Below, piece after piece: positions 39,652-48,929 of a DNA stretch of 64,000 nt. The stretch spans positions 32,708-96,707 of the forward strand of contig NZ_KV820368.1 of assembly GCF_001815355.1 (NCBI RefSeq). The letters run 5' to 3'. Source of the stretch: Haemophilus sp. HMSC068C11 (GTDB lineage Bacteria > Pseudomonadota > Gammaproteobacteria > Enterobacterales > Pasteurellaceae). The notes under the pieces were generated by a model. That model was not told where the DNA came from. It worked only from the letters and a program-made list of their open reading frames with translations, and ran no database searches. Numbering within the stretch: the stretch's first letter is position 1; every line of letters begins with the position of its first letter. A program made the translations under genes and the position numbers.

Positions 39652-40517
39652 TATTTCCAGCCTTTCACTTTACAAATTAAATCGTAAGCGGCTTGGATTT
39701 GTTGCGCTTTTTCTTTAGCCATTTCCATCATTTCTGGCGGTAAGCCTTTCGCAACTAATTTATCTGGGTGATGTTCATTCATTAAACGACGATATGCACG
39801 TTTTACGGCATTACGATCATCACTTTCACTCACGCCCAATACTTTATAAGCATCACTTAATGTTGGGCCAGAAGATTGTTGGTAACCACCTTGTTGTTGG
39901 TATTGATAGCCACCTTGCTGTTGATAACCGCCCTGTTGGTATTGGCGATAGAATCCACCTTGAGTAAATTGACGAGCTGCAATTTCCATTGCCAGCATTT
40001 GCTCAAACTGCATACGGGAAAGACCAAGCTCTTCAGCCACCACATAAAGCACTTCTTTTTCTGAGTCATGTAATTGAGAATCAGCAAATGCGGCTTGCAC
40101 TTGTACGTGCAAGAACATTCTCAGTAAATCAGCTCGTTGCCCACATCCAATGCGGAATTCGCGAATCACCTGACGTAGTGGAAAATCTATTGCTTTACCT
40201 CGACTAAATGCCTCTTGAGCAAGTTTGCGATGACTCTCATCTAATTGCATCTGATTCATCAACTGATTCGCCAGTTGAATATCTTCTTCTGTCACTCGAC
40301 CTTTGGATTTACTTAAATGTCCAAGTACCGCAAAAGTAGTTTGCATAAAGAGCGCTTGTCGGGTTGTTTTTTTCTTAAAAAAGCTAGAGTTAACCGAACC
40401 AAGCTCATAGAGTTTTTTATCTGCGATAGAGCCTAAAATAAGTCCAGCGATGGCACCGAAAAAGCCCCCCCATTTAAAACCGAGAAAAACGCCGATAATC
40501 TTTCCAAAAAAATACAT
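39651..40517 (-). CDS. djlA: Co-chaperone DjlA
   Basis: DjlA is a membrane-anchored J-domain protein that works with DnaK. The 288-residue protein has an N-terminal glycine-rich hydrophobic anchor (about 5-31), a TerB-like helical domain (about 55-180), a Gln/Gly/Tyr-rich linker (about 188-215) and a C-terminal J domain. The J domain has [14 protein letters not shown] and the HPD motif at about 247-249. The linker's near repeats of GGYQQQ are encoded by repetitive DNA. It overlaps dusC, so the two are coupled. Confidence 0.95.
   Translation of the reverse strand: MYFFGKIIGVFLGFKWGGFFGAIAGLILGSIADKKLYELGSVNSSFFKKKTTRQALFMQTTFAVLGHLSKSKGRVTEEDIQLANQLMNQMQLDESHRKLAQEAFSRGKAIDFPLRQVIREFRIGCGQRADLLRMFLHVQVQAAFADSQLHDSEKEVLYVVAEELGLSRMQFEQMLAMEIAARQFTQGGFYRQYQQGGYQQQGGYQYQQQGGYQQSSGPTLSDAYKVLGVSESDDRNAVKRAYRRLMNEHHPDKLVAKGLPPEMMEMAKEKAQQIQAAYDLICKVKGWK
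39884..39962. repeat. Imperfect repeat encoding the Gln/Gly/Tyr linker of DjlA
   Basis: CCACCTTG-, CCACCTTGC- and CCGCCCTG-type units recur about every 24-27 bases, each followed by TTG triplets. They encode several GGYQQ-like units. Repeat number could vary between strains by slippage or recombination. Confidence 0.7.
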
Positions 40518-40560
40518 TCTCTTCCCCTAAAGTGCGGTCAAAAGGTCTTTTGACAATAAT

Positions 40561-40582
40561 GGGCAGACGCAAATGTCTGCCC
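40561..40582. terminator. Hairpin downstream of pyrE
   Basis: GGGCAGAC/GTCTGCCC (40561-40568 and 40575-40582) lies between pyrE and djlA. The tail on the minus strand is ATTATTG, so it is only a weak candidate terminator. Confidence 0.5.
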
Positions 40583-40623
40583 TTACATTAATATGGTTTT
40601 ATTCTTATTTTTCAAGTGATGAA

Positions 40624-41265
40624 TTACACACCATAACTTTCACGATAAGCCCGCATCGCAGGTAAATATTGCTGATAATCGGGTTCTTTTTCAATGAATT
40701 GCATTAAATCATCCAAATCAATAATGGAAAGCACTTGGCATTGATAGTCTCGTTCTACTTCTTGGATGGCAGACAGTTCCCCTTTGCCTTTTTCCTGACG
40801 ATTTAATGCAATAAAGACAGCAGCTAATTTCGCGTTATTGGCTTCAAGAAGCGCCATGGATTCACGAATGGCTGTGCCAGCTGTAATGACATCATCGACT
40901 AACAACACATTGCCGGTTAATGGGCTACCGATCAAATTACCGCCTTCACCGTGATCTTTGGCTTCTTTACGGTTAAAGCAAACAGGCGTATCACGGTTAA
41001 ATTGATTGAATAGTGCAATGGAAACGCTTGTCGCAATTGGAATGCCTTTGTAGGCAGGCCCAAAAATGACATCAAAATCGACCGCACTTGATTGAATCGC
41101 TTTCGCATAGAATTCACCTAAGAGAGCGAGATCTGCGCCAGTGCTGAATAATCCTGCATTAAAAAAGTAAGGACTTTTTCGACCTGATTTTAGTGCAAAC
41201 TCGCCAAATTTAAGCACGTTACGGCTCAAGGCAAATTTAATAAATTCGATTTTGTAGCTTTCCAT
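40624..41265 (-). CDS. pyrE: Orotate phosphoribosyltransferase
   Basis: PyrE joins orotate and PRPP to form OMP in pyrimidine synthesis. The 213-residue protein shows [12 protein letters not shown] (about 27-38), [11 protein letters not shown] (about 69-79), [13 protein letters not shown] (about 97-109) and the PRPP loop [13 protein letters not shown] (about 121-133). It follows rph by only nine bases, so it is cotranscribed. The rph-pyrE order matches E. coli, but there is no room for the enteric intercistronic attenuator. Confidence 0.96.
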   Translation of the reverse strand: MESYKIEFIKFALSRNVLKFGEFALKSGRKSPYFFNAGLFSTGADLALLGEFYAKAIQSSAVDFDVIFGPAYKGIPIATSVSIALFNQFNRDTPVCFNRKEAKDHGEGGNLIGSPLTGNVLLVDDVITAGTAIRESMALLEANNAKLAAVFIALNRQEKGKGELSAIQEVERDYQCQVLSIIDLDDLMQFIEKEPDYQQYLPAMRAYRESYGV

Positions 41266-41274
41266 TTTTTGTTC

Positions 41275-41991
41275 CTATAAACCTAATGCTTCACGTTGTG
41301 CTGTGAAGATTTGTTCGCACCCTTGTTTGGCTAAGCCTAATAAGGTGAGTAATTCTTCGTGGCTGAATGGTTCGCCTTCTGCGGTACCTTGCACTTCGAT
41401 CATGCGGCCATCTTCCATCATCACAACGTTCATATCTGTTTCGGCGGCTGAGTCTTCTACATATTCCAAATCACATACAGCCTCACCCTCAACAATTCCA
41501 ACTGAAATTGCCGCAACGAGACCTTTGATTGGATTGGTTTTTAATGTGCCATTTGCAATTAAACCATTGATAGCATCACATAAAGCCACTGCTGCACCGG
41601 TGATAGACGCAGTTCTTGTACCGCCATCCGCTTGAATCACATCGCAGTCTAAGGTAATAGAACGTTCGCCAAGGGCCTCTAAGTCAACCATAGCACGTAA
41701 TGAACGTGCGATTAAACGTTGAATTTCCATGGTACGTCCACCTTGTTTGCCTTTTGCGGCCTCACGTTGCATACGGCTGTGTGTCGAGCGTGGCAACATG
41801 CCATATTCTGCTGTCACCCAACCTTGATTTTGTCCTTTTAAGAAACGCGGTACGCTTTCATCAACACTCGCCGTACATAATACTTTGGTATCACCAAATT
41901 CAACTAATACTGAGCCTTCAGCATGTTTAGTATAATTACGGGTGATTTTAATTGGACGAGATTGATGATTTTCACGATTATTTGGACGCAT
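41275..41991 (-). CDS. rph: Ribonuclease PH
   Basis: RNase PH trims tRNA 3' ends by phosphorolysis. The 238-residue protein is full length and opens [20 protein letters not shown]. It has [20 protein letters not shown], the RNA-binding [15 protein letters not shown] and [22 protein letters not shown] (read in parts), and the active-site [17 protein letters not shown]. coli K-12 laboratory strains have a frameshift here; this copy is intact. It leads the rph-pyrE unit. Confidence 0.97.
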   Translation of the reverse strand: MRPNNRENHQSRPIKITRNYTKHAEGSVLVEFGDTKVLCTASVDESVPRFLKGQNQGWVTAEYGMLPRSTHSRMQREAAKGKQGGRTMEIQRLIARSLRAMVDLEALGERSITLDCDVIQADGGTRTASITGAAVALCDAINGLIANGTLKTNPIKGLVAAISVGIVEGEAVCDLEYVEDSAAETDMNVVMMEDGRMIEVQGTAEGEPFSHEELLTLLGLAKQGCEQIFTAQREALGL

Positions 41992-42016
41992 TCTGAGTTC
42001 CTTTATTTTTATTGAT

Positions 42017-42046
42017 AAAAAAGCGTGCCTATTTTAGCACGCTTTT
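42017..42046 (-). terminator. Intrinsic terminator of the SulP gene
   Basis: AAAAGCGTGC/GCACGCTTTT (42019-42028 and 42037-42046) is followed on the minus strand by a T6 run. Confidence 0.88.
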
Positions 42047-42053
42047 CACTGTT

Positions 42054-43796
42054 TTATGGATTTGCTTGTTCAAACTCACGAATTTTATTAAAGACATCTT
42101 GTAAATCTGAGCCGTAGTTGATTTTTTGCAATTCAGGCACAGAGTTTGATTTCACTAACATTCTCAGTGGTTGGAACTGCATATTGCACAAGTAGATTTG
42201 TTGATGTGGCAACATATGTTGTACAAAGTGAGTGAGTGCATGAACGCCCCCCGTATCGAGCACGGTCACGGCATCGCATTGTAATACGATATGTTTAATT
42301 TCGTGATCCGTATGTACGGTTTTATCGTGTAAATCCGCAAAAAGTTTATCCGCAGCCGCAAAGAACAATGGACCACTAATACGATAAGCTAACACATCAT
42401 TCAGATCTTCTGGTGCAGGTTGCTCAATGGCTTTTGTCATTTCTGCAATGGTGCGGATAAATAAGAGACTTGCCAATAATACGCCGACTGAGATGGCAAT
42501 CACCATATCGAATAATACCGTGAGAATTAGGCAAGTGAACAACACCGCAATTTCATTTTGTGTGGAACGACGCGCCAAACGAATAATTTCAGGCACATTC
42601 GCCATATGCCAAGCTACCATTAATAGCAATGCAGCCATAGAAGAGAGTGGCAAATAAGACAGGGCATTCGCAAAGAATAATAGCGAGAATAAAACTAAGA
42701 GTGCATGAATTACACTGGCTATTGGTGATACAGCCCCAGATTTAACGTTGGCTGCAGAACGTGCAATTGCTGCAGTTGCCGTAATGCCGCCTAAGAATGG
42801 TGAAATAATATTACCTAAACCTTGGGCGAGTAATTCATTATTGGAATGATGTTTGGTATCCGTCATATTATCTAAGATGACTGCACAAAGTAGCGATTCA
42901 ATCGCGCCTAATACAGCCATTGAAAAGGCGGCAGGCAAGATATCTTGTATGCGATCAAAATTCCAATTGATGACTTCACCTTGGACATTAGGAATATTCC
43001 AAGGTAAGGCAAATTCAGGCAAGACATTAGGGATACCATGTCCTGTTGTGCCATCAGATAAGGTGTATTGGAATGCCGTACCAATAGTTTCAACGGAGAA
43101 ACCAAATTGCCCTAAGGCTAATGCCATAAGTGTCCCAATAATGACTGCAGGTAAATGACCTGGCACGGGTAAACGAAGCTTATGCCATTGGGTGAGTACA
43201 AACAAGGTGACCACACCAACAGCGGTGTCTGCCCAGTTAATCGTCGGAAGTGCGGTCAAAATAGCTTGCACTTTTTCAATATAGTGAGGTGGCATCTGAG
43301 CAATGTCTAAACCTAAGAAATCTTTGATTTGCAGAGTACCGATGGTGATCCCAATTCCGCAGGTAAAGCCTAGTGTAACGGGGAGAGGAATGTACTCAAT
43401 TAATCGCCCTAATCGCGATAAGGCCATAATAACTAAAATAATCCCCGAAAGTAGTGTCGCCATAAGTAACCCGCTGAGCCCAAATTGTTGGGTAACGGGA
43501 TATAAAATCACGACAAATGCGGCGGTTGGTCCAGAAATATTAAAACGAGATCCACCAGTTAACGCAATCACAATACCAGCCACGATAGCAGTATAAAGAC
43601 CATGTTGTGGTGGAACACCGCTGGCAATGGCTAAGGCCATGGAGAGCGGAATAGCAATAACTCCCACAGTCAGACCCGCGATAATATCTTTAATCAATTT
43701 TTGTTTTCCGTAACCTTCACGGAAAGATTCTTTCAATGCGCTAAATGGTTTTACAGCCAGAAACACATTTTTAGAAAAGAGTAATTTGATTTGCAT
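42054..43796 (-). CDS. SulP/SLC26-family anion transporter with STAS domain
   Basis: The 580-residue protein has about 12-14 hydrophobic segments in two inverted repeats. The SulP signature is [21 protein letters not shown] (in two parts, about 57-77) with [11 protein letters not shown] (about 88-98). A C-terminal cytoplasmic STAS domain (about 455-570) contains [14 protein letters not shown]. Relatives include sulfate, bicarbonate and C4-dicarboxylate (DauA) transporters, so the substrate is open. It is monocistronic with a terminator next to rph. Confidence 0.9.
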   Translation of the reverse strand: MQIKLLFSKNVFLAVKPFSALKESFREGYGKQKLIKDIIAGLTVGVIAIPLSMALAIASGVPPQHGLYTAIVAGIVIALTGGSRFNISGPTAAFVVILYPVTQQFGLSGLLMATLLSGIILVIMALSRLGRLIEYIPLPVTLGFTCGIGITIGTLQIKDFLGLDIAQMPPHYIEKVQAILTALPTINWADTAVGVVTLFVLTQWHKLRLPVPGHLPAVIIGTLMALALGQFGFSVETIGTAFQYTLSDGTTGHGIPNVLPEFALPWNIPNVQGEVINWNFDRIQDILPAAFSMAVLGAIESLLCAVILDNMTDTKHHSNNELLAQGLGNIISPFLGGITATAAIARSAANVKSGAVSPIASVIHALLVLFSLLFFANALSYLPLSSMAALLLMVAWHMANVPEIIRLARRSTQNEIAVLFTCLILTVLFDMVIAISVGVLLASLLFIRTIAEMTKAIEQPAPEDLNDVLAYRISGPLFFAAADKLFADLHDKTVHTDHEIKHIVLQCDAVTVLDTGGVHALTHFVQHMLPHQQIYLCNMQFQPLRMLVKSNSVPELQKINYGSDLQDVFNKIREFEQANP

Positions 43797-43921
43797 AAAA
43801 ATACGACGATAGAAAAGAGATAAGTTTATATTTTAGCTAAAAGGAAAAGGATTTTTTATGTTCTAGCTCAAAAAACTTGACTAATCTTGGATAAATCTTT
43901 ATATTTCACGCACTTCAAAAC

Positions 43922-44011
43922 GGTGAGATGTCCGAGTGGTTGAAGGAGCACGCCTGGAAAGCGTGTATGTGCGAAAGCGCATCGGGGGTTCGAATCCCCC
44001 TCTCACCGCCA
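43922..44011 (+). tRNA. tRNA-Ser(GGA)
   Basis: This 90-nt class II tRNA has the acceptor GGTGAGA/TCTCACC, the anticodon loop CTGGAAA (anticodon GGA), a long variable arm (TGTGCGAAAGCGCA), the T loop GGTTCGAATCC and an encoded CCA end. It lies between the SulP gene and the adhesin gene, alone on the plus strand. Confidence 0.96.
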
Positions 44012-44081
44012 TTCAAATTACAATTCTTTGTAAATATCCAATCATTTTTTAAATCATATATTCTCGATATTTTATGGATAT

Positions 44082-44110
44082 AAAAAAGCACGCATTAAGC
44101 GTGCTTTTGT
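44082..44110 (-). terminator. Intrinsic terminator of the hendecad-stalk adhesin gene
   Basis: AAAAGCACGC/GCGTGCTTTT (44084-44093 and 44099-44108) has a 5-nt loop. On the minus strand it is followed by a T run, 25 bases past the stop. Confidence 0.88.
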
Positions 44111-44133
44111 TATTTATTTATATGAGTGTTTAG

Positions 44134-45387
44134 TTAGCGCCAACGTATCCCAACACCCGCACCTGCACCAAAATCACCACGGCTACTTGCAGTACCGCCT
44201 ACTTTAAATAGCAGTTTACCATTATCAGATGCACGAGAATAACCCACTGCTAGTGCACTTTCATTACGGAAAGTTCCTGCACCTACACCAAGCACACTTT
44301 CCCCAGAGGTAATTGCTTGGGGGACTTGTGTTAACGCAATAGCGCTAGAAATCCCTGCACGTAATTTTTTCACGTTGTGTTTCAAATCTGAGCGCAATGA
44401 TTCAGTAGAACGTGTCATTTCAGAGCGTAAATCAGAAATCTCTTTTGTATTTGTCATCACTTGATTTGATAAGTGATCTAAACGTGAAGCGTTATTCGCA
44501 ATATTTTGCACGTTATTGTTTACTTTATCAGCAAGTGCTTTGGTGTTTTGAGTATTGCTTGCAGAATTGTGGCTGATTCTATTTTTTAGATCATCGATAT
44601 CAGTTCTGTTCGTTTGAATATTGTTTGTATTATTTTTTACTTGGTTATCTAGGTTATTTAGATTTTTTTGGGTATCCGTAACACGCTCTTCTACACCCGT
44701 GATACGATTATCTAAATCCTTACGATTCTCTGTAATTCGTTCATCTAAATCTTTACGATTCTCCGTAATACGATTATCTAAATCTTTGCGATTTTCAGTA
44801 ATTCTTTCATCCAGTGCACGGCGATCTTCCGTAATGCGACTATCTAAACGACCCACTTCATCATTAATGCGGTTGTTGAGATTTTTATCTGTTTCATTAA
44901 TACGATCATTTAGGTTTTTATCCGTTTGGTTTAAACGTTCATCAACGCCAGTAATACGATTATTTAAATCTTTCTGAGCATTGGTGATGCGATCATCAAG
45001 ACGTCCCACTTCAGTTGTTACACGATTATCAATTTCAGTTTGAGTATTCGTAATACGTTCATCTAATGCTCGGCGGTTTTCCGTGATATCTTTATCTAAA
45101 CGACCTACTTCGTCATTAATGCGGTTGTTGAGATTCTTATCTGTTTCATTAATACGATCATTTAAATTTTTATCAGTTTGATTAAGTCGAACATCGACAC
45201 CAGTGATGCGATCGTCAAGTTCTTTACGCTCATTTGTAATTCGATTATCAAGAACTGAACGAGTTTCAGTAATACGCTCATCGAGTCTTCCTACTTGAGT
45301 ATAAACTTCAGTTTTTGTTGCGGTATCTTCTGCGAAAGCAAGAGATGCACTTCCAAATAAACATACAAATAATAGTGTTTTTTTCAT
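44134..45387 (-). CDS. Small trimeric autotransporter with hendecad coiled-coil stalk
   Basis: The 417-residue protein has a Sec signal peptide ending AFA (cleavage after about residue 19). A stalk of roughly 230 residues is built of 11-residue units such as RITENRKDLDN and RINETDKNLNN, then an Asn-rich coiled coil (about 235-330). The C-terminal YadA-type anchor (about 345-417) has ALAVGYSRASDNGKLLFKVGG and the terminal aromatic-containing WR. There is no globular head. It should form a trimer on the outer membrane and bind host or bacterial ligands. The stalk has an internal 252-bp-offset duplication. It lies between tRNA genes and has its own terminator. Confidence 0.88.
   Translation of the reverse strand: MKKTLLFVCLFGSASLAFAEDTATKTEVYTQVGRLDERITETRSVLDNRITNERKELDDRITGVDVRLNQTDKNLNDRINETDKNLNNRINDEVGRLDKDITENRRALDERITNTQTEIDNRVTTEVGRLDDRITNAQKDLNNRITGVDERLNQTDKNLNDRINETDKNLNNRINDEVGRLDSRITEDRRALDERITENRKDLDNRITENRKDLDERITENRKDLDNRITGVEERVTDTQKNLNNLDNQVKNNTNNIQTNRTDIDDLKNRISHNSASNTQNTKALADKVNNNVQNIANNASRLDHLSNQVMTNTKEISDLRSEMTRSTESLRSDLKHNVKKLRAGISSAIALTQVPQAITSGESVLGVGAGTFRNESALAVGYSRASDNGKLLFKVGGTASSRGDFGAGAGVGIRWR
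44680..45290. repeat. 33-bp hendecad coding repeats with a 252-bp segmental duplication
   Basis: Units of 33 bp encode the 11-residue stalk repeats. The block 44806-44957 recurs at 45058-45209 with the same phase (offset 252 bp, 84 residues). Both copies encode RINETDKNLNNRINDEVGRL with the adjoining TGVD-RLNQTDKNLND. Such direct repeats allow stalk length to change by recombination. Confidence 0.85.
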
Positions 45388-45432
45388 TAGGTTTAATTCC
45401 TTTAAATAAAAAATCTCCGAAATATCATAAAA

Positions 45433-45451
45433 GTTTCATTCGGTATGAAAC
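45433..45451. promoter_or_regulatory. Inverted repeat upstream of the small adhesin gene
   Basis: GTTTCATTCGGTATGAAAC is a perfect 7-bp inverted repeat around a 5-base centre, 46-64 bases before the adhesin start. GGTATGAAA recurs once 25 bases further upstream. It could be an operator or an mRNA leader hairpin; no regulator is recognised. Confidence 0.45.
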
Positions 45452-45578
45452 GAAATGAATAATACTGGTATGAAATAATTTGGTAAATATTTTAATGTAA
45501 AAATTTACAAATATTTACATTGCAAAACAATGACTTATGACTTTGTGAGATGATTTGATTTTTTGAGAATGTATATAA

Positions 45579-45655
<77 letters not shown>

Positions 45656-45707
45656 ATTTTAAGGGTTACATCTTTTGTATGGAATTTCGAGGGAAATATA
45701 AAAGAAG

Positions 45708-45784
45708 TGGTCGGCGAGATAGGATTTGAACCTACGACCCACTGGTCCCAAACCAGTTGCGCTACCAAGCTGCGCTACTCGCCG
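45708..45784 (-). tRNA. tRNA-Pro(TGG)
   Basis: This 77-nt cloverleaf starts CGGCGAGTAGCGCAGC, has the anticodon stem-loop ACTGG-TTTGGGA-CCAGT (anticodon TGG), the T arm GGTTCAAATCC and an encoded CCA. It is the upstream member of a Pro-Arg pair. Confidence 0.96.
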
Positions 45785-45962
45785 ACGATTGAGCACAATT
45801 ATAGTGAGCTTTTCTTTTCAGTCAATTAATTTTTTAGATTCCTCTTTCAATTGCTCAAAATTATTCCAGTTTTTCAACCGCACTTTTGTTGTCTTTGTAA
45901 AATAAGGCGTTGTCAGTTAAAATAGCAAACGTTTACTTAATGCCATCTTGAGGAAAAAACGC

Positions 45963-46820
45963 ATGACTGCTCAAATTATTTCAGGTACTGAACTATCAAA
46001 AAAAATCAAATCGGATGTTGCCAATAAAATTGAACATTATCGTGCTCAAGGTAAACGTGCGCCAGGACTTGCGGTAATTTTGGTGGGGGCAGATCCCGCT
46101 TCTCAAGTTTATGTAGGCAGTAAACGAAAAAGCTGTGAGGAAATCGGGATGGTTTCAAAATCCTATGATTTACCTGAAACAACGTCGGAGGCAGAATTAC
46201 TACAACTGATAGATCAATTGAATGCCGATGAAACCATTGATGGTATTCTCGTGCAACTTCCATTGCCTAAACAAATTAATAGCACATCAGTGATTGAGCG
46301 TATTAGCCCTGAAAAAGATGTGGATGGTTTCCATCCTTATAATGTGGGACGCTTATGTCAGCGTATTCCAACTTTACGCGCTTGCACCCCTTATGGTGTG
46401 ATGAAATTATTAGAAACTACAGGTATTGATTTACACGGTAAGCATGCCGTGATCGTTGGTGCATCAAATATTGTAGGGCGTCCAATGTCGCTTGAATTAT
46501 TATTGGCAGGCGCTACTGTCACGGTAACGCACCGTTTTACCAAAGATTTAGAACATCATATTCGTCAGGCGGATGTTTTAGTGGTAGCTGTGGGTAAACC
46601 TCGTTTTATTCCGGGCGATTGGATTAAAGAAGGGGCAACAGTCATTGATGTGGGGATTAACCGTATCAATGGCAAATTAGTGGGCGATGTGGAATATGAT
46701 GTGGCGATACAAAAAGCGGCTTATATTACGCCAGTACCGGGTGGAGTAGGACCAATGACAGTTGCCATGCTGATGTTTAATACACTTTATGCCTATGAGC
46801 GTAACAATCAACTCGTTTAA
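45963..46820 (+). CDS. folD: Bifunctional methylene-THF dehydrogenase/cyclohydrolase
   Basis: FolD interconverts 5,10-methylene- and 10-formyl-tetrahydrofolate, supplying one-carbon units. The 285-residue protein has [22 protein letters not shown] (in two parts, about 35-56, with the catalytic lysine), [12 protein letters not shown] (about 97-108), [19 protein letters not shown] (about 170-188) and the ending [15 protein letters not shown]. The ATG at 45963 has TTGAGGAAA upstream; an in-frame alternative at 45948 overlaps that site. Confidence 0.96.
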   Translation: MTAQIISGTELSKKIKSDVANKIEHYRAQGKRAPGLAVILVGADPASQVYVGSKRKSCEEIGMVSKSYDLPETTSEAELLQLIDQLNADETIDGILVQLPLPKQINSTSVIERISPEKDVDGFHPYNVGRLCQRIPTLRACTPYGVMKLLETTGIDLHGKHAVIVGASNIVGRPMSLELLLAGATVTVTHRFTKDLEHHIRQADVLVVAVGKPRFIPGDWIKEGATVIDVGINRINGKLVGDVEYDVAIQKAAYITPVPGGVGPMTVAMLMFNTLYAYERNNQLV

Positions 46821-46826
46821 GAAATA

Positions 46827-46858
46827 AAAAAGTGCGGCTAAATTTGACCGCACTTTTT
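46827..46858. terminator. USS-pair terminator between folD and ndh
   Basis: AAAAAGTGCGG/CCGCACTTTTT (46827-46837 and 46848-46858) lies between convergent genes. Its A/T tails allow use in both directions. Confidence 0.9.
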
Positions 46859-46861
46859 GTC

Positions 46862-48196
46862 TTAATGTAATTTCAATCTTGGTTTTAAATAGTGGTTAAG
46901 TTTATCTACTAAAATAATCAAGCCAATCTTAATACATCCATGCAAAGCATGTTGATGCATACGATATAAAGACACGTACGCAAACTGTGCAAATTTACCT
47001 TGAACAGTCAGTGGGTTTTTCCCAAATTTATTTGAAATGCTACCCAATGCGGTAAAGCTTGAAAGAGAAACCAAGGTTCCCTTATCGTTGTACTTGAAGG
47101 CTTTTAATGGTTTTTGCTCAAAAAGTGCAAAGATATTTTTTGCACAAGCTTTTGCCATTTGGTGTGCCGCTTGCGCTCTTGGCGGAACTAATTTACCGTT
47201 TGGTTGCATTAATGCCGCACAGTCACCAATGGCAAAAATACTGTCATCCACCGTAGTTTGAAGGGTATCTTTTACCACCAATTGATTGATGCGGTTAAGC
47301 TCTAATCCATCGAATTGCTGTGTCACCGTTGAGGTACGAACACCCGCCGCCCACACAATCAGATCAGCTTTGATTTCTTCGCCATCTTTGGTAATAAGCG
47401 TGTTTGGTTGGGCTTCCGTGATCATCGTATTTAATTTCACGTTAGCACCCATTTCTTGCAATTCCTCTAATACCGCTACAGATAAATTTTCAGGTAGTGC
47501 CGGTAATAAGCGAGGACCTGCTTCAACTAAGGTGACTTGCAAGCAAGAATTATCAATTTTACCGTAACCGTAAGAAGACAAGTCTTCAGTCGCATGATAA
47601 AGCTCAGCAGTTAATTCCACACCAGTTGCACCGCCGCCAACAATCGCAATATTGACTTTACTTTCATCCACTAATTTCTGTTTAAATTCTTCTTCACCAA
47701 TATCATCTAATGCGCGGTTTTCAGAGAATTTAAGGAATAGTTCCAACATTCTTTGTTGGAAGCGAAGTGCTTGATCTGAGCTATCCAAGAAAATACAGTT
47801 ATCGGCAACGCCTTTTGTATTGAAATCATTCGATTTACTGCCGATCGCAATCACTAAGTAATCATAAGGAATACGGCGCGCAACCACGAGCATATCGCCT
47901 TCTTGCCCATAAACTGGGGCAAGTTCAACATATTTTTGCTCACGATTAATACGCGTGATTGAGCCTTGCTCAAAGCTGAAATGGTGGTTTTTCCCGTGTG
48001 CACGATAGCTCAGAGAATCTGTACCATCATCCATCACACCTGTAGCAATTTCATGTAATAAGGGTTTCCATAAGTGGGTCGCATTGCGATCCACAAGCGT
48101 CACTTTAGCCTGTTTTTTACGACCTAATTTGTCACCTAAAAATGTCGCTAACTCTATGCCGCCGGCGCCACCGCCAACGATAACGACGTTTTTCAT
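46862..48196 (-). CDS. ndh: Type II NADH:quinone oxidoreductase
   Basis: Ndh oxidises NADH and reduces quinone without pumping protons. The 444-residue flavoprotein has an FAD-binding Rossmann motif VIVGGGAGGIELATFLG (about 4-20), a second NADH-binding motif IAIVGGGATGVELTAEL (about 165-181), and the FAD segment IFAIGDCAAL. The C-terminal amphipathic region gives membrane attachment. It is convergent with folD and ends at the shared USS-pair terminator. Confidence 0.95.
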   Translation of the reverse strand: MKNVVIVGGGAGGIELATFLGDKLGRKKQAKVTLVDRNATHLWKPLLHEIATGVMDDGTDSLSYRAHGKNHHFSFEQGSITRINREQKYVELAPVYGQEGDMLVVARRIPYDYLVIAIGSKSNDFNTKGVADNCIFLDSSDQALRFQQRMLELFLKFSENRALDDIGEEEFKQKLVDESKVNIAIVGGGATGVELTAELYHATEDLSSYGYGKIDNSCLQVTLVEAGPRLLPALPENLSVAVLEELQEMGANVKLNTMITEAQPNTLITKDGEEIKADLIVWAAGVRTSTVTQQFDGLELNRINQLVVKDTLQTTVDDSIFAIGDCAALMQPNGKLVPPRAQAAHQMAKACAKNIFALFEQKPLKAFKYNDKGTLVSLSSFTALGSISNKFGKNPLTVQGKFAQFAYVSLYRMHQHALHGCIKIGLIILVDKLNHYLKPRLKLH

Positions 48197-48296
48197 AAAG
48201 TACTCCTAAAAGCAAAATTGTTAAAAATGTTAAACTAATGTAATGATAGCATAACAAATAAACAAGACGAAAAAATTTAATGGAAATGACCGCACT

Positions 48297-48920
48297 TTAT
48301 TGATGGCAGCGATCGTAAAGCGGTTGTAACTGTTGAATGGTTTTTGTGATAAATGAAACGGGATCAATTTGATGAAGTTCAGCTTTTTCAATGCTTTTAC
48401 CAATGCACCAAAAATCTTCCTCTGATCGTAAAAAGAGATCTTTTTCAGCAATTTGTTTCACTTGGCGAAAGTCACCATATTCGCTTTCATCTTCTCGCCA
48501 AATATCAAAATCGGCAAATTGTTTGAAGTCAAATTGGTCAAGCCACTGATTATATTGTTGCACATTAATTTGTGAGCGATTTGCACGATAGCAATGCCAA
48601 TCTAAACATACTCTTAGTCGGCGACGATTTAATAGCACAGAAAAAATAGCTGCAGAATTTTGGTTAAACTCGTATTTAAAATAAGCGAAGAAATGCGCGC
48701 GAACCTGCCAGCCATTAGTCCAACTTTCAATATGCGGTTTCGCAAAAGGCATGCCAAGTTGCTTTGCCACTTCTTGAATAATCGCTTTCCAGTTATCCCA
48801 ATGTAATTTGTAATCAGCTTTAATTGCCGGAATATCTTCCGGGCAGAATTTTTTCATTTGGGCGAATTGGTAGAAAGGAATATTGAACAGTTCGCAAGAT
48901 TCAGCCGTAAGCGAGAGCAT
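48297..48920 (-). CDS. Uncharacterised protein of the Haemophilus apaH locus
   Basis: The 207-residue protein is rich in tryptophan, tyrosine and acidic residues and has no signal peptide or membrane segment. I recognise no domain. It lies nine bases after apaH, so it is probably the last gene of the rsmA-apaH transcript. H. influenzae has an unassigned protein at the equivalent place (HI_0552), which this probably matches, from memory of gene order. Function unknown. Confidence 0.7.
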   Translation of the reverse strand: MLSLTAESCELFNIPFYQFAQMKKFCPEDIPAIKADYKLHWDNWKAIIQEVAKQLGMPFAKPHIESWTNGWQVRAHFFAYFKYEFNQNSAAIFSVLLNRRRLRVCLDWHCYRANRSQINVQQYNQWLDQFDFKQFADFDIWREDESEYGDFRQVKQIAEKDLFLRSEEDFWCIGKSIEKAELHQIDPVSFITKTIQQLQPLYDRCHQ

Positions 48921-48929
48921 AGTGTTTCC

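Noticed and set aside
44621..44977. 118-codon frame opposite the hendecad adhesin
   Set aside because: Its repetitive RLSKSLRFSVI-like sequence simply mirrors the 33-bp repeats.
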